A DNA stretch of 54,025 nt from Hellea sp. (lineage in GTDB: Bacteria > Pseudomonadota > Alphaproteobacteria > Caulobacterales > Maricaulaceae), in NCBI GenBank assembly GCA_020629875.1, contig JAHDCL010000007.1, forward strand, positions 1 to 54,025. Reading direction: 5' to 3'. Made by a program: the position numbers and the translations under genes. This document shows positions 37,123 to 45,386 of the stretch, one piece after another (position 1 is the first letter of the stretch; the number at the start of each line of letters is the position of its first letter). A model generated the notes under the pieces. The model did no database searches, was not told the DNA's origin, and was given only the letters and a program-made list of their open reading frames with translations.

Positions 37123-38561
37123 TACTCTACTCCGGTCTTGGGCGTTGCTCCGCTCCCTTCAGAGGATGAAGCATTTTTCTCACCCTCATCCTTCTTATCG
37201 CTCTTCTTTAACGGGCGTTCAGTCTTGGGCTCTTCTTCATCCGACTTTTTCTTACCCCAACGGCTCTTCTTCTCGCCCTCTTCTGCCTTTTTCTCTTTCG
37301 CCTTTTTCATCCACTCGGGTTCAGGCGGATCAACCAAAACAATCGACGGGTCATTTGCATCCAGCACTTTTAACGTCATTGTGACGCGGGATCTTTCCAT
37401 GGGCGAGAGTATGACTAATTCGCCTTTTTCAACCCCGCCAGTCAGATAAGCTTCTTGAGCATTAGTATCCAGAACAGTCGTTTGTCTTATCTCGGCTTTA
37501 CCCTTGTCATCAACCACATAGACTTCGTCGGCAGGACGCAGGCCGTCTCTTGGCAAGATAATCACATCTTGATATGTCTTGCCATTCACATTTGCGTCAA
37601 CAAATAGGCCCGGCGGCAAGGCTACGCCGCTCTCTGACCGACCTTCTCCATAAGGATCAAAAACTTCTGCAATGGCGAAAAGAGCCCTTGTTTGCGTATC
37701 ATACGTACTATCTGTTCGCATAAGCTTCGCGTTCCACTTCCGCCGCTCACCAGCGATCGTCGCGGATAAGGTGACATCAGGTGCAGATGCTCTATCTTTG
37801 GCAACATATCCAAATGGTAAATCAATTTTTGAAAGATCATCATCCGTAAGAGGAAGCCTCACCTCCACAACATCCGTCGAAAAAATACGCCCTAATGTCC
37901 GCCCCGGCGTGACGTATTGGCCAAGATCAGAGCTTTTGGTTCTCACTCGTCCATTAAAAGGAGCTTTCACTTCTGTTCGTGTGAGTTGAAGACGCGCGGA
38001 TTGTAGCTCCGCCTCTGCCGCTTGCAATGCAGCTTGGGCTTGAGCTTGTTGCGGAAGACGAAGCGCCAAAGGACTTGGCTCACCGCGGCCCAACTCCTCA
38101 TAATCTCTCTTGGCAATGGCACCTTCTGCCTTTTCGCGTACAAGTGTTTGCTCGGCCTGTGCCACGCTTGCTTGTGCTCTAATCACAGCGACTTTATAAT
38201 CAGCATCTTCGATGCGTAGCAGCGTCTCTCCCTTTCGGATGATACCACCTTCGATAAAATTGCGGGACACGTAGACAATCTTGCCGCCGACTTCAGGAAC
38301 GAGATCAATCTCGGTACGAGGCCTCGTCTCCCCTTGCGTACTTACCTGAAGCTGAACATCCTCTTGGAGCGCATAAGCAGCCATAACGGCCAAGGTGTTA
38401 AACGGACGTTTCTTCTCCTCCGGCTTTTGGTTGGAGGCCACAATCGCAATCGTCGCCACCACGAATAGCAGTAATACCCCTATCGGAATACCAATAATCA
38501 GAAGTTTTCGTAGAAAACCTCCACTACGCTTCACCGTGGGCGCTTGTGACTCTGAAGACAT
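37122..38561 (-). CDS. RND periplasmic adaptor (membrane fusion protein)
   Basis: A 479-aa adaptor with one N-terminal membrane segment (LLIIGIPIGVLLLFVVATIAIVA), a lipoyl-like beta domain (GGKIVYVSRNFIEGGIIRKGETLLRIED), an alpha-hairpin (~115-185), the second lipoyl half (APFNGRVRTKSSDLGQYVTPG), beta-barrel and membrane-proximal domains. It bridges the RND pump and the outer-membrane channel. Unusually, it ends in a ~75-residue low-complexity tail very rich in Lys, Glu and Ser (EKKAEEGEKKSRWGKKKSDEE). It is the middle gene of the operon. Confidence 0.95.
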   Translation of the reverse strand: MSSESQAPTVKRSGGFLRKLLIIGIPIGVLLLFVVATIAIVASNQKPEEKKRPFNTLAVMAAYALQEDVQLQVSTQGETRPRTEIDLVPEVGGKIVYVSRNFIEGGIIRKGETLLRIEDADYKVAVIRAQASVAQAEQTLVREKAEGAIAKRDYEELGRGEPSPLALRLPQQAQAQAALQAAEAELQSARLQLTRTEVKAPFNGRVRTKSSDLGQYVTPGRTLGRIFSTDVVEVRLPLTDDDLSKIDLPFGYVAKDRASAPDVTLSATIAGERRKWNAKLMRTDSTYDTQTRALFAIAEVFDPYGEGRSESGVALPPGLFVDANVNGKTYQDVIILPRDGLRPADEVYVVDDKGKAEIRQTTVLDTNAQEAYLTGGVEKGELVILSPMERSRVTMTLKVLDANDPSIVLVDPPEPEWMKKAKEKKAEEGEKKSRWGKKKSDEEEPKTERPLKKSDKKDEGEKNASSSEGSGATPKTGVE

Positions 38562-38576
38562 AACTAATATTCCATT

Positions 38577-40010
38577 TTAGGGCGCAAGGCCCGCGACGTC
38601 ATACGGCCCAAGGCCGCCATTTGTTTCTAAACCACCGCCAAGCGCAACATGCATACGCACGCGATTACTTAAGCGTTCTTTGCGGGCGCCAATAAGCTGC
38701 CCTTCAGCAGATAAACGACGTGATTGTGCGTCCAATAACTGAAGAATTGTAGCTAACCCCTCAGTATAACGCAATTCAAGACGGTTTTCCGCCTCTTGCG
38801 CTTCTTGTAGGGCGGTTCTTAGCGCCACTTCGCGCTCATATAGGCGTTGCTCTGCATCAAGCGCATTCTCTACTTCCAGATAAGCTCCTAAAGCTGTTCC
38901 AGCATAGCCTTCTAGTTGTTGGCGAAGTATGGCTTCCTGCTGAGCTATATTGGCTTTTAAACGTCCGCCTTGGAAAATCGGTGCCGTTAATCCTGCGGCA
39001 ATTGACCCAACAAGTGCATCAAGGTTGAAAAGACTTTTCACCCCTCCCGCTGCTGCCGATCCACTTCCGTCCAAAGTCAAGCGCGGTAGAAGGTTTTTAC
39101 GCGCAACATCAATCTGAAGACCCTGCGCTTGGAGGCGGCGCTCAGCGGCCAGTAAGTCAGGTCGCCTACGCAGCACGTAGCCCGGCGTCGCAGCACCCGA
39201 TAATGGCGGCAAGGTAGGAAGGTCCGCTGCCGCTTGAAGCTCCTCCGCCGGATAACGACGGAGCAAAATTTCTAAGCCGCGCGTAACAGACGACAATCGC
39301 TGACGCCGACTGGCTTGGAGCGCCTGCGCATTTGCGACGGATGAGCGCGCGAGACGAACATCAGAAGAACCGGTCACGCCGCCCTCAAAACGACGCTGTG
39401 TTAAGCGCAAAGCGCGTTCCTGTGTCTCCACATCTCGCTCAGATAATTCTGTTAAGAGCCGCGCCTCTATAAGGTCGAACCAAGCTTGGCTGACCTGCCC
39501 GGCAATCGACAGACGCGCACCAGCATAATCTGCGGTCGTGGCAGCCGCTTCGAGTTCGCTAGCTTCGACGCCATCTTTTATGCGCCCCCATAAATCCGCT
39601 TCCCAACTGGCGGATACGCCTCCAGAAAGGTTAGTCGAGCTAAAAGCAGACGAACCTGCATTTTCACTACGTGAAACATTGGAGCTCGCGCTGACGGACG
39701 GCAGGCGGTCCGCGGCCGAGATATCCGCGCGCGCCAAAGCCGCATCAACACTTGCGGCCGCAGCTCTAATATTAGTATTGGCTTCTAGAGCCTCACTTAC
39801 CAATTGCGTGAGCGCTCCATCCGAAAAACTTCCGACCCAATCCGTCGTGGGCAAGTCTTCAGGGGCAGGTTCATCCCATTTCGGGGCTATTGGCGTGACC
39901 TCTTGGGCCACCACTGACGTCGGCTCGGGCTTGATCTTGGATAGGTCATTTAGGCTGGCACACCCAGATAGACCGATCACGCTCGCCGATAATAGAATCG
40001 TAAAACGCAT
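38577..40010 (-). CDS. Outer-membrane efflux lipoprotein, NodT family
   Basis: A 477-aa TolC-like outer-membrane factor. The lipobox GLSGC gives a lipid-anchored N-terminus. Two repeats of the long helical hairpin and beta segment are visible, with the family patterns LVSEALEANTNIRAAAASVDAA, GGVSASWEADLWGR and RRRPDLLAAERRLQAQ. It forms the exit duct for the RND pump. It is first in the three-gene operon, 15 bases before the adaptor gene. AGAGGAGA precedes the ATG, and a clear promoter with an adjacent palindrome lies upstream. Confidence 0.95.
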   Translation of the reverse strand: MRFTILLSASVIGLSGCASLNDLSKIKPEPTSVVAQEVTPIAPKWDEPAPEDLPTTDWVGSFSDGALTQLVSEALEANTNIRAAAASVDAALARADISAADRLPSVSASSNVSRSENAGSSAFSSTNLSGGVSASWEADLWGRIKDGVEASELEAAATTADYAGARLSIAGQVSQAWFDLIEARLLTELSERDVETQERALRLTQRRFEGGVTGSSDVRLARSSVANAQALQASRRQRLSSVTRGLEILLRRYPAEELQAAADLPTLPPLSGAATPGYVLRRRPDLLAAERRLQAQGLQIDVARKNLLPRLTLDGSGSAAAGGVKSLFNLDALVGSIAAGLTAPIFQGGRLKANIAQQEAILRQQLEGYAGTALGAYLEVENALDAEQRLYEREVALRTALQEAQEAENRLELRYTEGLATILQLLDAQSRRLSAEGQLIGARKERLSNRVRMHVALGGGLETNGGLGPYDVAGLAP

Positions 40011-40031
40011 TGAATTGTCTCCTCTGTCGCC

Positions 40032-40059
40032 TAAATAGCACTCACTTAGCGAAAGTCAA
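40032..40059 (-). promoter_or_regulatory. Promoter of the RND efflux operon
   Basis: On the minus strand, TTGACT (40054-40059) and TATTTA (40032-40037) are separated by 16 bases. The promoter lies 21 bases before the NodT-like start codon. Confidence 0.55.
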
Positions 40060-40066
40060 TTAATTA

Positions 40067-40083
40067 TTATTGAAAAACAATAA
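40067..40083. promoter_or_regulatory. Palindromic operator copy 3 (beside the RND efflux promoter)
   Basis: The site reads TTATTG-AAAAA-CAATAA, a perfect inverted repeat around A5. It lies seven bases upstream of the efflux -35 hexamer and matches the two copies at the DUF2807 promoter (6896-6912, 6939-6955). The intergenic region (40011-40268) has no other gene that I can support. Confidence 0.65.
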
Positions 40084-40268
40084 AACTTAGACAAATTCGC
40101 CTCTCACTTTATTATACGCTTTAACTCCCCTTTTCTGTCTCGATTGAGTAAATATATTTAAATTTTGGACAGGTAGACAAATATGGGCGCCAAACCCGAT
40201 TTTACTTGCCAGGGACGGTTATATTCGGCTTATGGCTTAGATATCATGGACTACCCAAACGGATCATC

Positions 40269-41633
40269 GTGAAAAATACTCCTACACAGAGGCGCTTATC
40301 CTCGCAGGACTTGACGGTTATATTATCTGTCCTTGCCATTAGTCTCTTAACCCTAAGCATACTGTTCAGCGTCTCCCTTATGCCCACGTTGATTATCATC
40401 GCGATTGGCTCACTTTCTATGATTTTTTACGGCCGCCTTGAGGACAAAATGGCGGAAGAGAATTTATCCGGGTCCTTAACAGCCCAATCAGAAGAAGACT
40501 ATCTGGCAGCACAAGCCAATTTAGCTGACAATATTGAAGATGCCGTTGTCATGCTGGATCAGAGAGAACGCGTCATTTACGCGAACCCCTCGGCAGAAAA
40601 GTTACTTAAAATCAAAAGGCTCGGCCGCCCCCTTTCGACCTATGTCAGAGAGCCTGGCATTCGCCCGGTTATTCAGCAAGCTCTGGCCGGAGAATCTACA
40701 GAGGCGATAACCTATCACGTGGAAGACCCCACAGATCGGCATATTCGCCTCATGGCCTCCCCCTTCACCCTCGATATTTTCGACCCGCCTCGTCCGATGG
40801 CGCTTATTTTTTTCTATGATGTTACGGAATATATGCTCGCCCACACGCAGCGCGCAGACTTTCTAGCCAATGCCTCACATGAGCTTAAAACGCCAATCGC
40901 ATCTCTCCTCGGTTATATGGAAACACTACGCGGCCATGCCAAAGATGACCCCGAAGCGCAGGACAAATTCTTGGGCATCATGCAAAGTCAAGCAGAGCGC
41001 ATGCAGCGCTTAATTGATGATTTATTATCCCTGCGGCGTATTGAGCAGATCGAACACATTGCCCCTAATGAAACTGCCGATCTTTATCTTGCCACCAAGG
41101 CCGCTATGGAAGCGGTGGAGCCTTTGGCGCGCAAACGCAACGTTACCATCCAGCTGAGCGGCCCAAAGAAAGCCCTTGTGACCGGACATCAAGATGAGCT
41201 TGTCCAGCTGATTTTGAACCTTTTAGATAATGCCGTAAAAATCTCTGCGCCTACTTCCAAGGTAACAATGTCCATCGAAGAGGAAGATAATTGGCAACCA
41301 GGGCAAGCCTTTTCTGAAACGCAGTTTTCTTCCAACGCCAGCAATCGACGCATTGTCTCCCCAGTCACGCCCCAGAAATCACATTTCGTTTTGCGACTCC
41401 GAGATGAGGGCCCAGGTTTCGCTCGTGATCATTTGCCTCGCCTTGGTGAGCGCTTTTACAGAATTGCCGGCGATCTAAGCTCAAAAGAAAAAGGCACGGG
41501 GCTGGGGCTTGCGATTGTAAAACACATTACGCGACGCCATCGCGGAGGCCTTCTTATTCAAAGCGCGCCCGGCGAGGGAACTGAGTTTACGATTTTACTA
41601 CCCGCCGCAGTTTCTGAAATCTCCGAAACATAA
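40269..41633 (+). CDS. phoR: Phosphate regulon sensor kinase PhoR
   Basis: A 454-aa membrane histidine kinase. Two membrane segments lie near the N-terminus (VILSVLAISLLTLSILF and MPTLIIIAIGSLSMIFY) with almost no periplasmic loop, as in PhoR. A PAS domain follows (ANLADNIEDAVVMLDQRERVIYAN). The phosphoacceptor His204 is in FLANASHELKTPIASLLGYMETL, and the HATPase domain has LILNLLDNAVKISAP and GTGLGLAIVKHI. I chose the GTG at 40269, which gives a normal PhoR N-terminus; a TTG at 40206 is in frame but lacks a ribosome binding site and adds an odd leader. PhoR senses Pst/PhoU status and phosphorylates PhoB. It is followed by phoU and phoB. Confidence 0.93.
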   Translation: MKNTPTQRRLSSQDLTVILSVLAISLLTLSILFSVSLMPTLIIIAIGSLSMIFYGRLEDKMAEENLSGSLTAQSEEDYLAAQANLADNIEDAVVMLDQRERVIYANPSAEKLLKIKRLGRPLSTYVREPGIRPVIQQALAGESTEAITYHVEDPTDRHIRLMASPFTLDIFDPPRPMALIFFYDVTEYMLAHTQRADFLANASHELKTPIASLLGYMETLRGHAKDDPEAQDKFLGIMQSQAERMQRLIDDLLSLRRIEQIEHIAPNETADLYLATKAAMEAVEPLARKRNVTIQLSGPKKALVTGHQDELVQLILNLLDNAVKISAPTSKVTMSIEEEDNWQPGQAFSETQFSSNASNRRIVSPVTPQKSHFVLRLRDEGPGFARDHLPRLGERFYRIAGDLSSKEKGTGLGLAIVKHITRRHRGGLLIQSAPGEGTEFTILLPAAVSEISET

Positions 41634-41638
41634 TACAA

Positions 41639-41667
41639 CTGTCACATCATTGTAATATTACTGTCAC
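41639..41667 (+). promoter_or_regulatory. Pho box upstream of phoU
   Basis: Three half-sites lie on an 11-bp period: CTGTCAC (41639-41645), TTGTAAT (41650-41656) and CTGTCAC (41661-41667). A -10-like TATTCT follows at 41685-41690. It sits in the 119-base gap between phoR and phoU, so phoU-phoB should have their own PhoB-dependent promoter. Confidence 0.8.
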
Positions 41668-41752
41668 ACATTACGGGAATATGTTATTCTGTAAGCTGCG
41701 AAGGTTAGACTGAATCGCCATTGGGCATCGGTGCAGTAAAAGGAATATAGGA

Positions 41753-42451
41753 ATGCAAAAATTGGCAGATCACATTGTCTCCGGATATGATGACGACTTA
41801 AACCAGCTAACTACAGCCTTGTCTGAACTGGGCGGCTTGGTTGAAACGATGACGTCTGACTCAGTTAAATCCATTAAAAAGCGCGATTCTGAATTAGCCC
41901 AAAAAGTCATCGAGATGGATAAGCGCGCCAATATACTCCAAGAACAAATTGATGAGGATGCTTTGCGCCTAATGGCGTTACGCCATCCCATGGCAACTGA
42001 CTTACGCCGTACTATCGGCGCCATACGATGCGCCAATGACTTAGAGCGCGTAGGTGACCTAGCAGAAGGCATTGCGCGCCGGGCAGTCTCCATCAATGAA
42101 GAAGACAAAATTGACCTTGCTAAAGGTGTCGGCCGCATTGGCAAGCTTGTTAAGTCACAGCTCTCGGGGGCGTTAGATGCACTTCTTCGAGAAGATGCCG
42201 ATAAAGCCTTACAAGTCTGGGTCGCGGATGAAGATGTCGACGAAATGTATAATGCGATCTTCCGCGAACTGCTCACTTATATGATGGGTGACCCGCGAAC
42301 AATTACGGCCTGTGCAAGCTTCCTTTTTGTGGCAAAAAACCTTGAACGCATTGGCGATCACGCCACCAATATTTGTGAATCAGTTTATTTTACTGTTCAC
42401 GGCAAGCAGCTCGTAAATGACCCTTCCATTGAGAGCTCCCGCTCCCACTAA
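41753..42451 (+). CDS. phoU: Phosphate-specific transport system accessory protein PhoU
   Basis: A 232-aa cytosolic all-helical protein with the two three-helix PhoU repeats. The hallmark metal-binding motif segments are IGAIRCANDLERVGDLAEGI and FLFVAKNLERIGDHATNICE. It conveys the state of the Pst transporter to PhoR and restrains signalling when phosphate is plentiful. AAAAGGA precedes the ATG. It lies between phoR and phoB instead of after pstB. Confidence 0.97.
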   Translation: MQKLADHIVSGYDDDLNQLTTALSELGGLVETMTSDSVKSIKKRDSELAQKVIEMDKRANILQEQIDEDALRLMALRHPMATDLRRTIGAIRCANDLERVGDLAEGIARRAVSINEEDKIDLAKGVGRIGKLVKSQLSGALDALLREDADKALQVWVADEDVDEMYNAIFRELLTYMMGDPRTITACASFLFVAKNLERIGDHATNICESVYFTVHGKQLVNDPSIESSRSH

Positions 42452-42466
42452 ATCAGGACCGCCCTC

Positions 42467-43156
42467 ATGCAGCCTTATGTCTTAGTCGTTGAAGATGAAG
42501 ATGCTCTAGCAACTTTATTGGAATATAATTTCCAAAAAGAAGGCTACGAAGTCGGTATGGCTGGCGACGGGGAAGAAGCTCTTATCATGGCGGCGGAGCG
42601 CACGCCTGATATTATCCTCATGGACTGGATGTTACCCAAGTTGTCAGGGGTCGAGGCCTGCCGCCGATTGCGGCGCCGCGAGGAAACACGAAACACACCG
42701 GTTATTATGCTCACTGCCCGCGGAGATGAGACCGATCGCATTACAGGTCTTGATTACGGAGCGGATGACTACATGGTCAAACCATTTTCCATCCCCGAAC
42801 TTTTTGCACGAACGCGTGCGCTCCTGCGGCGGGCTAGCCCTAGCCTTCTCGAAGATGTCATCCGTCAAGGCGACATTGAAATCGACACGAAGGCGTTCCG
42901 CGTAAAATGTGGGGACACGCAAATTCATCTTGGTCCAACGGAATTTCGCCTATTGGATCATTTTATGCGCCACCCGGGGCGTGTCTTCTCTCGGGAACAA
43001 TTGCTTGACGCTGTCTGGGGGCGGGATGTCTATGTCGAAGCAAGAACTGTAGATGTACATATCGGACGCTTGCGCAAAGCCCTGAAGAAGAACCGCACAT
43101 CTGACCCCATCCGCACCGTGCGATCCGCAGGATACGCTTTTGAAATAGCGGCTTAA
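42467..43156 (+). CDS. phoB: Phosphate regulon response regulator PhoB
   Basis: A 229-aa OmpR/PhoB-type regulator. The receiver domain (1-120) has the acidic pocket around Glu9-Asp10-Glu11, phosphoacceptor Asp53 in ILMDWMLP and Lys105 in MVKPFS. The C-terminal winged helix (about 130-227) contains LLDHFMRHPGRVFSREQLLDAVWG and RTVDVHIGRLRKAL, the DNA-recognition region. It should bind the Pho boxes at 25455-25494 and 41639-41667. The gene starts 15 bases after phoU. The 3' end is four bases from the convergent Lrp-type gene. Confidence 0.97.
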   Translation: MQPYVLVVEDEDALATLLEYNFQKEGYEVGMAGDGEEALIMAAERTPDIILMDWMLPKLSGVEACRRLRRREETRNTPVIMLTARGDETDRITGLDYGADDYMVKPFSIPELFARTRALLRRASPSLLEDVIRQGDIEIDTKAFRVKCGDTQIHLGPTEFRLLDHFMRHPGRVFSREQLLDAVWGRDVYVEARTVDVHIGRLRKALKKNRTSDPIRTVRSAGYAFEIAA

Positions 43157-43160
43157 CGCA

Positions 43161-43628
43161 CTAGCGACCGAGCGGAAGCTCCGTTGTGAATTTCATTTTC
43201 TCCATAGCAAAGCTTGCTGAAACGTCAGACAATTTAATCTTGGCTATGAGGCGTTGATAAGCATGGTCATAATCTGCCACGCTACCCACAACTAACTTCA
43301 GTATATAATCCACGTCCCCTGCGAGACGGTAAAATTCAACAATCTCGGGCATTGACTTAACGGCTTTGTCAAACCGCTCGGCCCAGTCCTTGGAATGGTC
43401 GTCCGTACGAACCGCCACAAACACCGTTAGCGGTAAGCCCACTTTTTCATTATCTATTAACGCGACTCTTCGCTCTATTATGCCGTCCGCTTCAAGACGC
43501 TGAACACGCCGCCAACATGTATTTAAAGACAGCCCAACTTCGCTGGCAATAGATTCAAGGGAGCGCGTCGCATCTACTTGCAGGATGTTTAATATTCTAA
43601 CATCATTATCATCAAGGCTTTTTTCCAT
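43161..43628 (-). CDS. Lrp/AsnC family transcriptional regulator
   Basis: A 155-aa regulator. The N-terminal winged helix-turn-helix spans ~5-62 (LDDNDVRILNILQVDATRSLESIASEVGLSLNTCWRRVQRLEADG), followed by a RAM-type ligand and dimer domain (VGLPLTVFVAVRT, DYILKLVVGSVADYDHAYQRLI). The length is normal. Members respond to amino acids or related metabolites. A perfect inverted repeat lies 16 bases upstream of the start (43645-43681), probably for autoregulation. The nearby cysteine-synthase-like gene is a possible target, but nothing in the sequence proves it. Confidence 0.93.
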   Translation of the reverse strand: MEKSLDDNDVRILNILQVDATRSLESIASEVGLSLNTCWRRVQRLEADGIIERRVALIDNEKVGLPLTVFVAVRTDDHSKDWAERFDKAVKSMPEIVEFYRLAGDVDYILKLVVGSVADYDHAYQRLIAKIKLSDVSASFAMEKMKFTTELPLGR

Positions 43629-43644
43629 GGGGCCAATATATGAG

Positions 43645-43681
43645 AAATTTTTACTAAAATCGAGGAATTATGTAAAAATTT
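43645..43681. promoter_or_regulatory. Inverted repeat upstream of the Lrp-type gene
   Basis: Perfect 10-bp arms AAATTTTTAC (43645-43654) and GTAAAAATTT (43672-43681) with a 17-base spacer. They are placed between the regulator start and the rest of the 254-base divergent region. This is a candidate autoregulatory site. The rest of that region (43682-43882) has an open but start-less 39-codon stretch ending at 43795 and no gene I can support. Confidence 0.55.
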
Positions 43682-43882
43682 TGGCCAACCCTTCTTAAAT
43701 TTGGTCGTAATATTGATGACGTAGAGCTGACTGAGAACCCTCCAGCACTGCGCGGTCTTGTCGTTTCGGCACTTGAAAAATGTACTGCCTCTTAGGTGTT
43801 TGCTAACAATGATGATGAGGCATTTCTTAAAACAACACATATAGGTTTCGCTTCGTCAAATACTGGGAAGTTCATATTGGGG

Positions 43883-45232
43883 ATGAAGTTGGCTTATAGA
43901 AATCTACTTCGTAAATACGTCAAAGACCATGCAGGACATTTCGCTGTCACTACGGCCTTGGTAGCCTTACCATTGCTCATGGGCGTCTCAATTGCGCTCG
44001 ACAGCAATCGCATGGAAAGTGAGCGAACTAAACTCAAGGCAGCATTGGATACCGCCGCTCTTGCAGCGGTCACAAACCAAACACTTTCAACCTCAGAACG
44101 CCGTGACTATGCGGAGAAACGCTTCTGGGACAACATTCACACGAGTCACGAGGTCCGCGTGAAGGTCACTAACTCTGGAAGTGAACGCGTTGAAATTTCC
44201 GGTGAAATCGAAATACCGACACTCATGGCAGGCGTTATCGGAAAAGAAGCCGTGATTGTCCAAGAGACCTCTGCATCAGAAATTACCAAGGGCGCAACCG
44301 TTTGTATGCTGGCGCTTGATGAAGATTCGGCGAGAACTTTTGAAGTGACAGAGGGTGCAACTCTGAATGCCAATTGTAGCGTTCAGGTCAATTCTCTTCA
44401 CGAAAAAGCGGCCGTCATCGATTTAGGCGGCAAAGCCGCAGCTGAGAGCTTTTGCGTCGCCGGCGGGGCAGAAGGAACTTACTCCCCTTATGTGAATACG
44501 GAGTGCGCAGCAGCGAATAATCCATATGAAGAGATAAATGTTCCAGAACCCGGCCAATGCATAAGTGAGCAAGAACTCCAAGTAAAAGTTGCAGATTGGC
44601 GCGCCGAGCGAGATGCGATTGAAAATCATGAGATTGAAGAAAATGCCCGCTGGAACCTTGCGACTCAAGAAGGGCGGATATGGTACCCAACCTATTTCGA
44701 AAAATTGCATCTACAGCCAGGGAATTACTGCAATGGCTTGTTTCTTGAGGGCAAAGAATTCATTTTAGATCCTGGCACATACCATATTACCGGCGGCTCA
44801 CTTGTCTTTGGCCTTGGGACTGAGCTCATAGGTGATGGTGTTACATTTGTTCTGCATAACAGCGCGAATGCGGAAATCAGAGATGGTTCAGTCCTCAACT
44901 TAAAAGGCCCTTCAGACGGCCCGCTAAAGGGCCTCGTGTTTGCGCAATCATTAGGAAAGACATCTATAGATAATCCGTCTTATCCTGATGCAACGACGAC
45001 CATTACGGAGGGCGCAATCCTGAACATCTTGGGTACAATCTATTTGCCAACACAAAGAATTAATTTCTTGGGCGGTAGCTTGGCCAAAACGCACGCCCCT
45101 GCAACATCGTTCATTGCGCATCAAATCAGCATTGGTGACGGCGCCAATATCGCGGTCTCTGCCGACCATATAGCTGCAGATATTCCTCCAATTCTGCCTC
45201 GCTCTGATGATAGTGCGCGCCTCGTGGAATAA
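43883..45232 (+). CDS. TadG-like pilus-assembly-type secreted protein
   Basis: A 449-aa protein. The N-terminus (residues ~15-45) has the TadE/TadG-like segment HFAVTTALVALPLLMGVSIALDSNRM followed by LKAALDTAALAA, the usual start of proteins linked to Flp (Tad) pili. The C-terminal third (~270-430) is a beta-rich repeat resembling polymer-forming or pectate-lyase-like folds (GKEFILDPGTYHITGGSL, AEIRDGSVLNLKG, GAILNILGTIYLP). I chose the ATG at 43883 because the conserved segment follows soon after; earlier in-frame starts add an atypical leader. No other tad genes are nearby. It is probably exported, but its role is not known. Confidence 0.75.
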   Translation: MKLAYRNLLRKYVKDHAGHFAVTTALVALPLLMGVSIALDSNRMESERTKLKAALDTAALAAVTNQTLSTSERRDYAEKRFWDNIHTSHEVRVKVTNSGSERVEISGEIEIPTLMAGVIGKEAVIVQETSASEITKGATVCMLALDEDSARTFEVTEGATLNANCSVQVNSLHEKAAVIDLGGKAAAESFCVAGGAEGTYSPYVNTECAAANNPYEEINVPEPGQCISEQELQVKVADWRAERDAIENHEIEENARWNLATQEGRIWYPTYFEKLHLQPGNYCNGLFLEGKEFILDPGTYHITGGSLVFGLGTELIGDGVTFVLHNSANAEIRDGSVLNLKGPSDGPLKGLVFAQSLGKTSIDNPSYPDATTTITEGAILNILGTIYLPTQRINFLGGSLAKTHAPATSFIAHQISIGDGANIAVSADHIAADIPPILPRSDDSARLVE

Positions 45233-45322
45233 AGCGCCGGCCTTTCCAGATAGTGTGCTACTAAAGAACAGGTTCACCGGGTCAAAACCAAAAAGTATTT
45301 TACCTGCAGCGAAAAATAAAAA

Positions 45323-45348
45323 AATATTTCATCATATATTGAAATATT
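45323..45348. promoter_or_regulatory. Inverted repeat in the promoter region of the cysteine-synthase-like gene
   Basis: Perfect 9-bp arms AATATTTCA (45323-45331) and TGAAATATT (45340-45348) with an 8-base spacer, in a very AT-rich stretch about 65 bases upstream of the start codon. It could be an operator or simply AT-rich dyad symmetry. Confidence 0.4.
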
Positions 45349-45386
45349 GATATAAATTATTGCGAAGAAATCATCGCGCTATCGGA

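Noticed and set aside
43676-43795. Open stretch of 39 codons before the TadG-like gene
   Set aside because: It has no ATG, GTG or TTG start in frame and no recognised family; it could be a gene remnant but the support is too weak.
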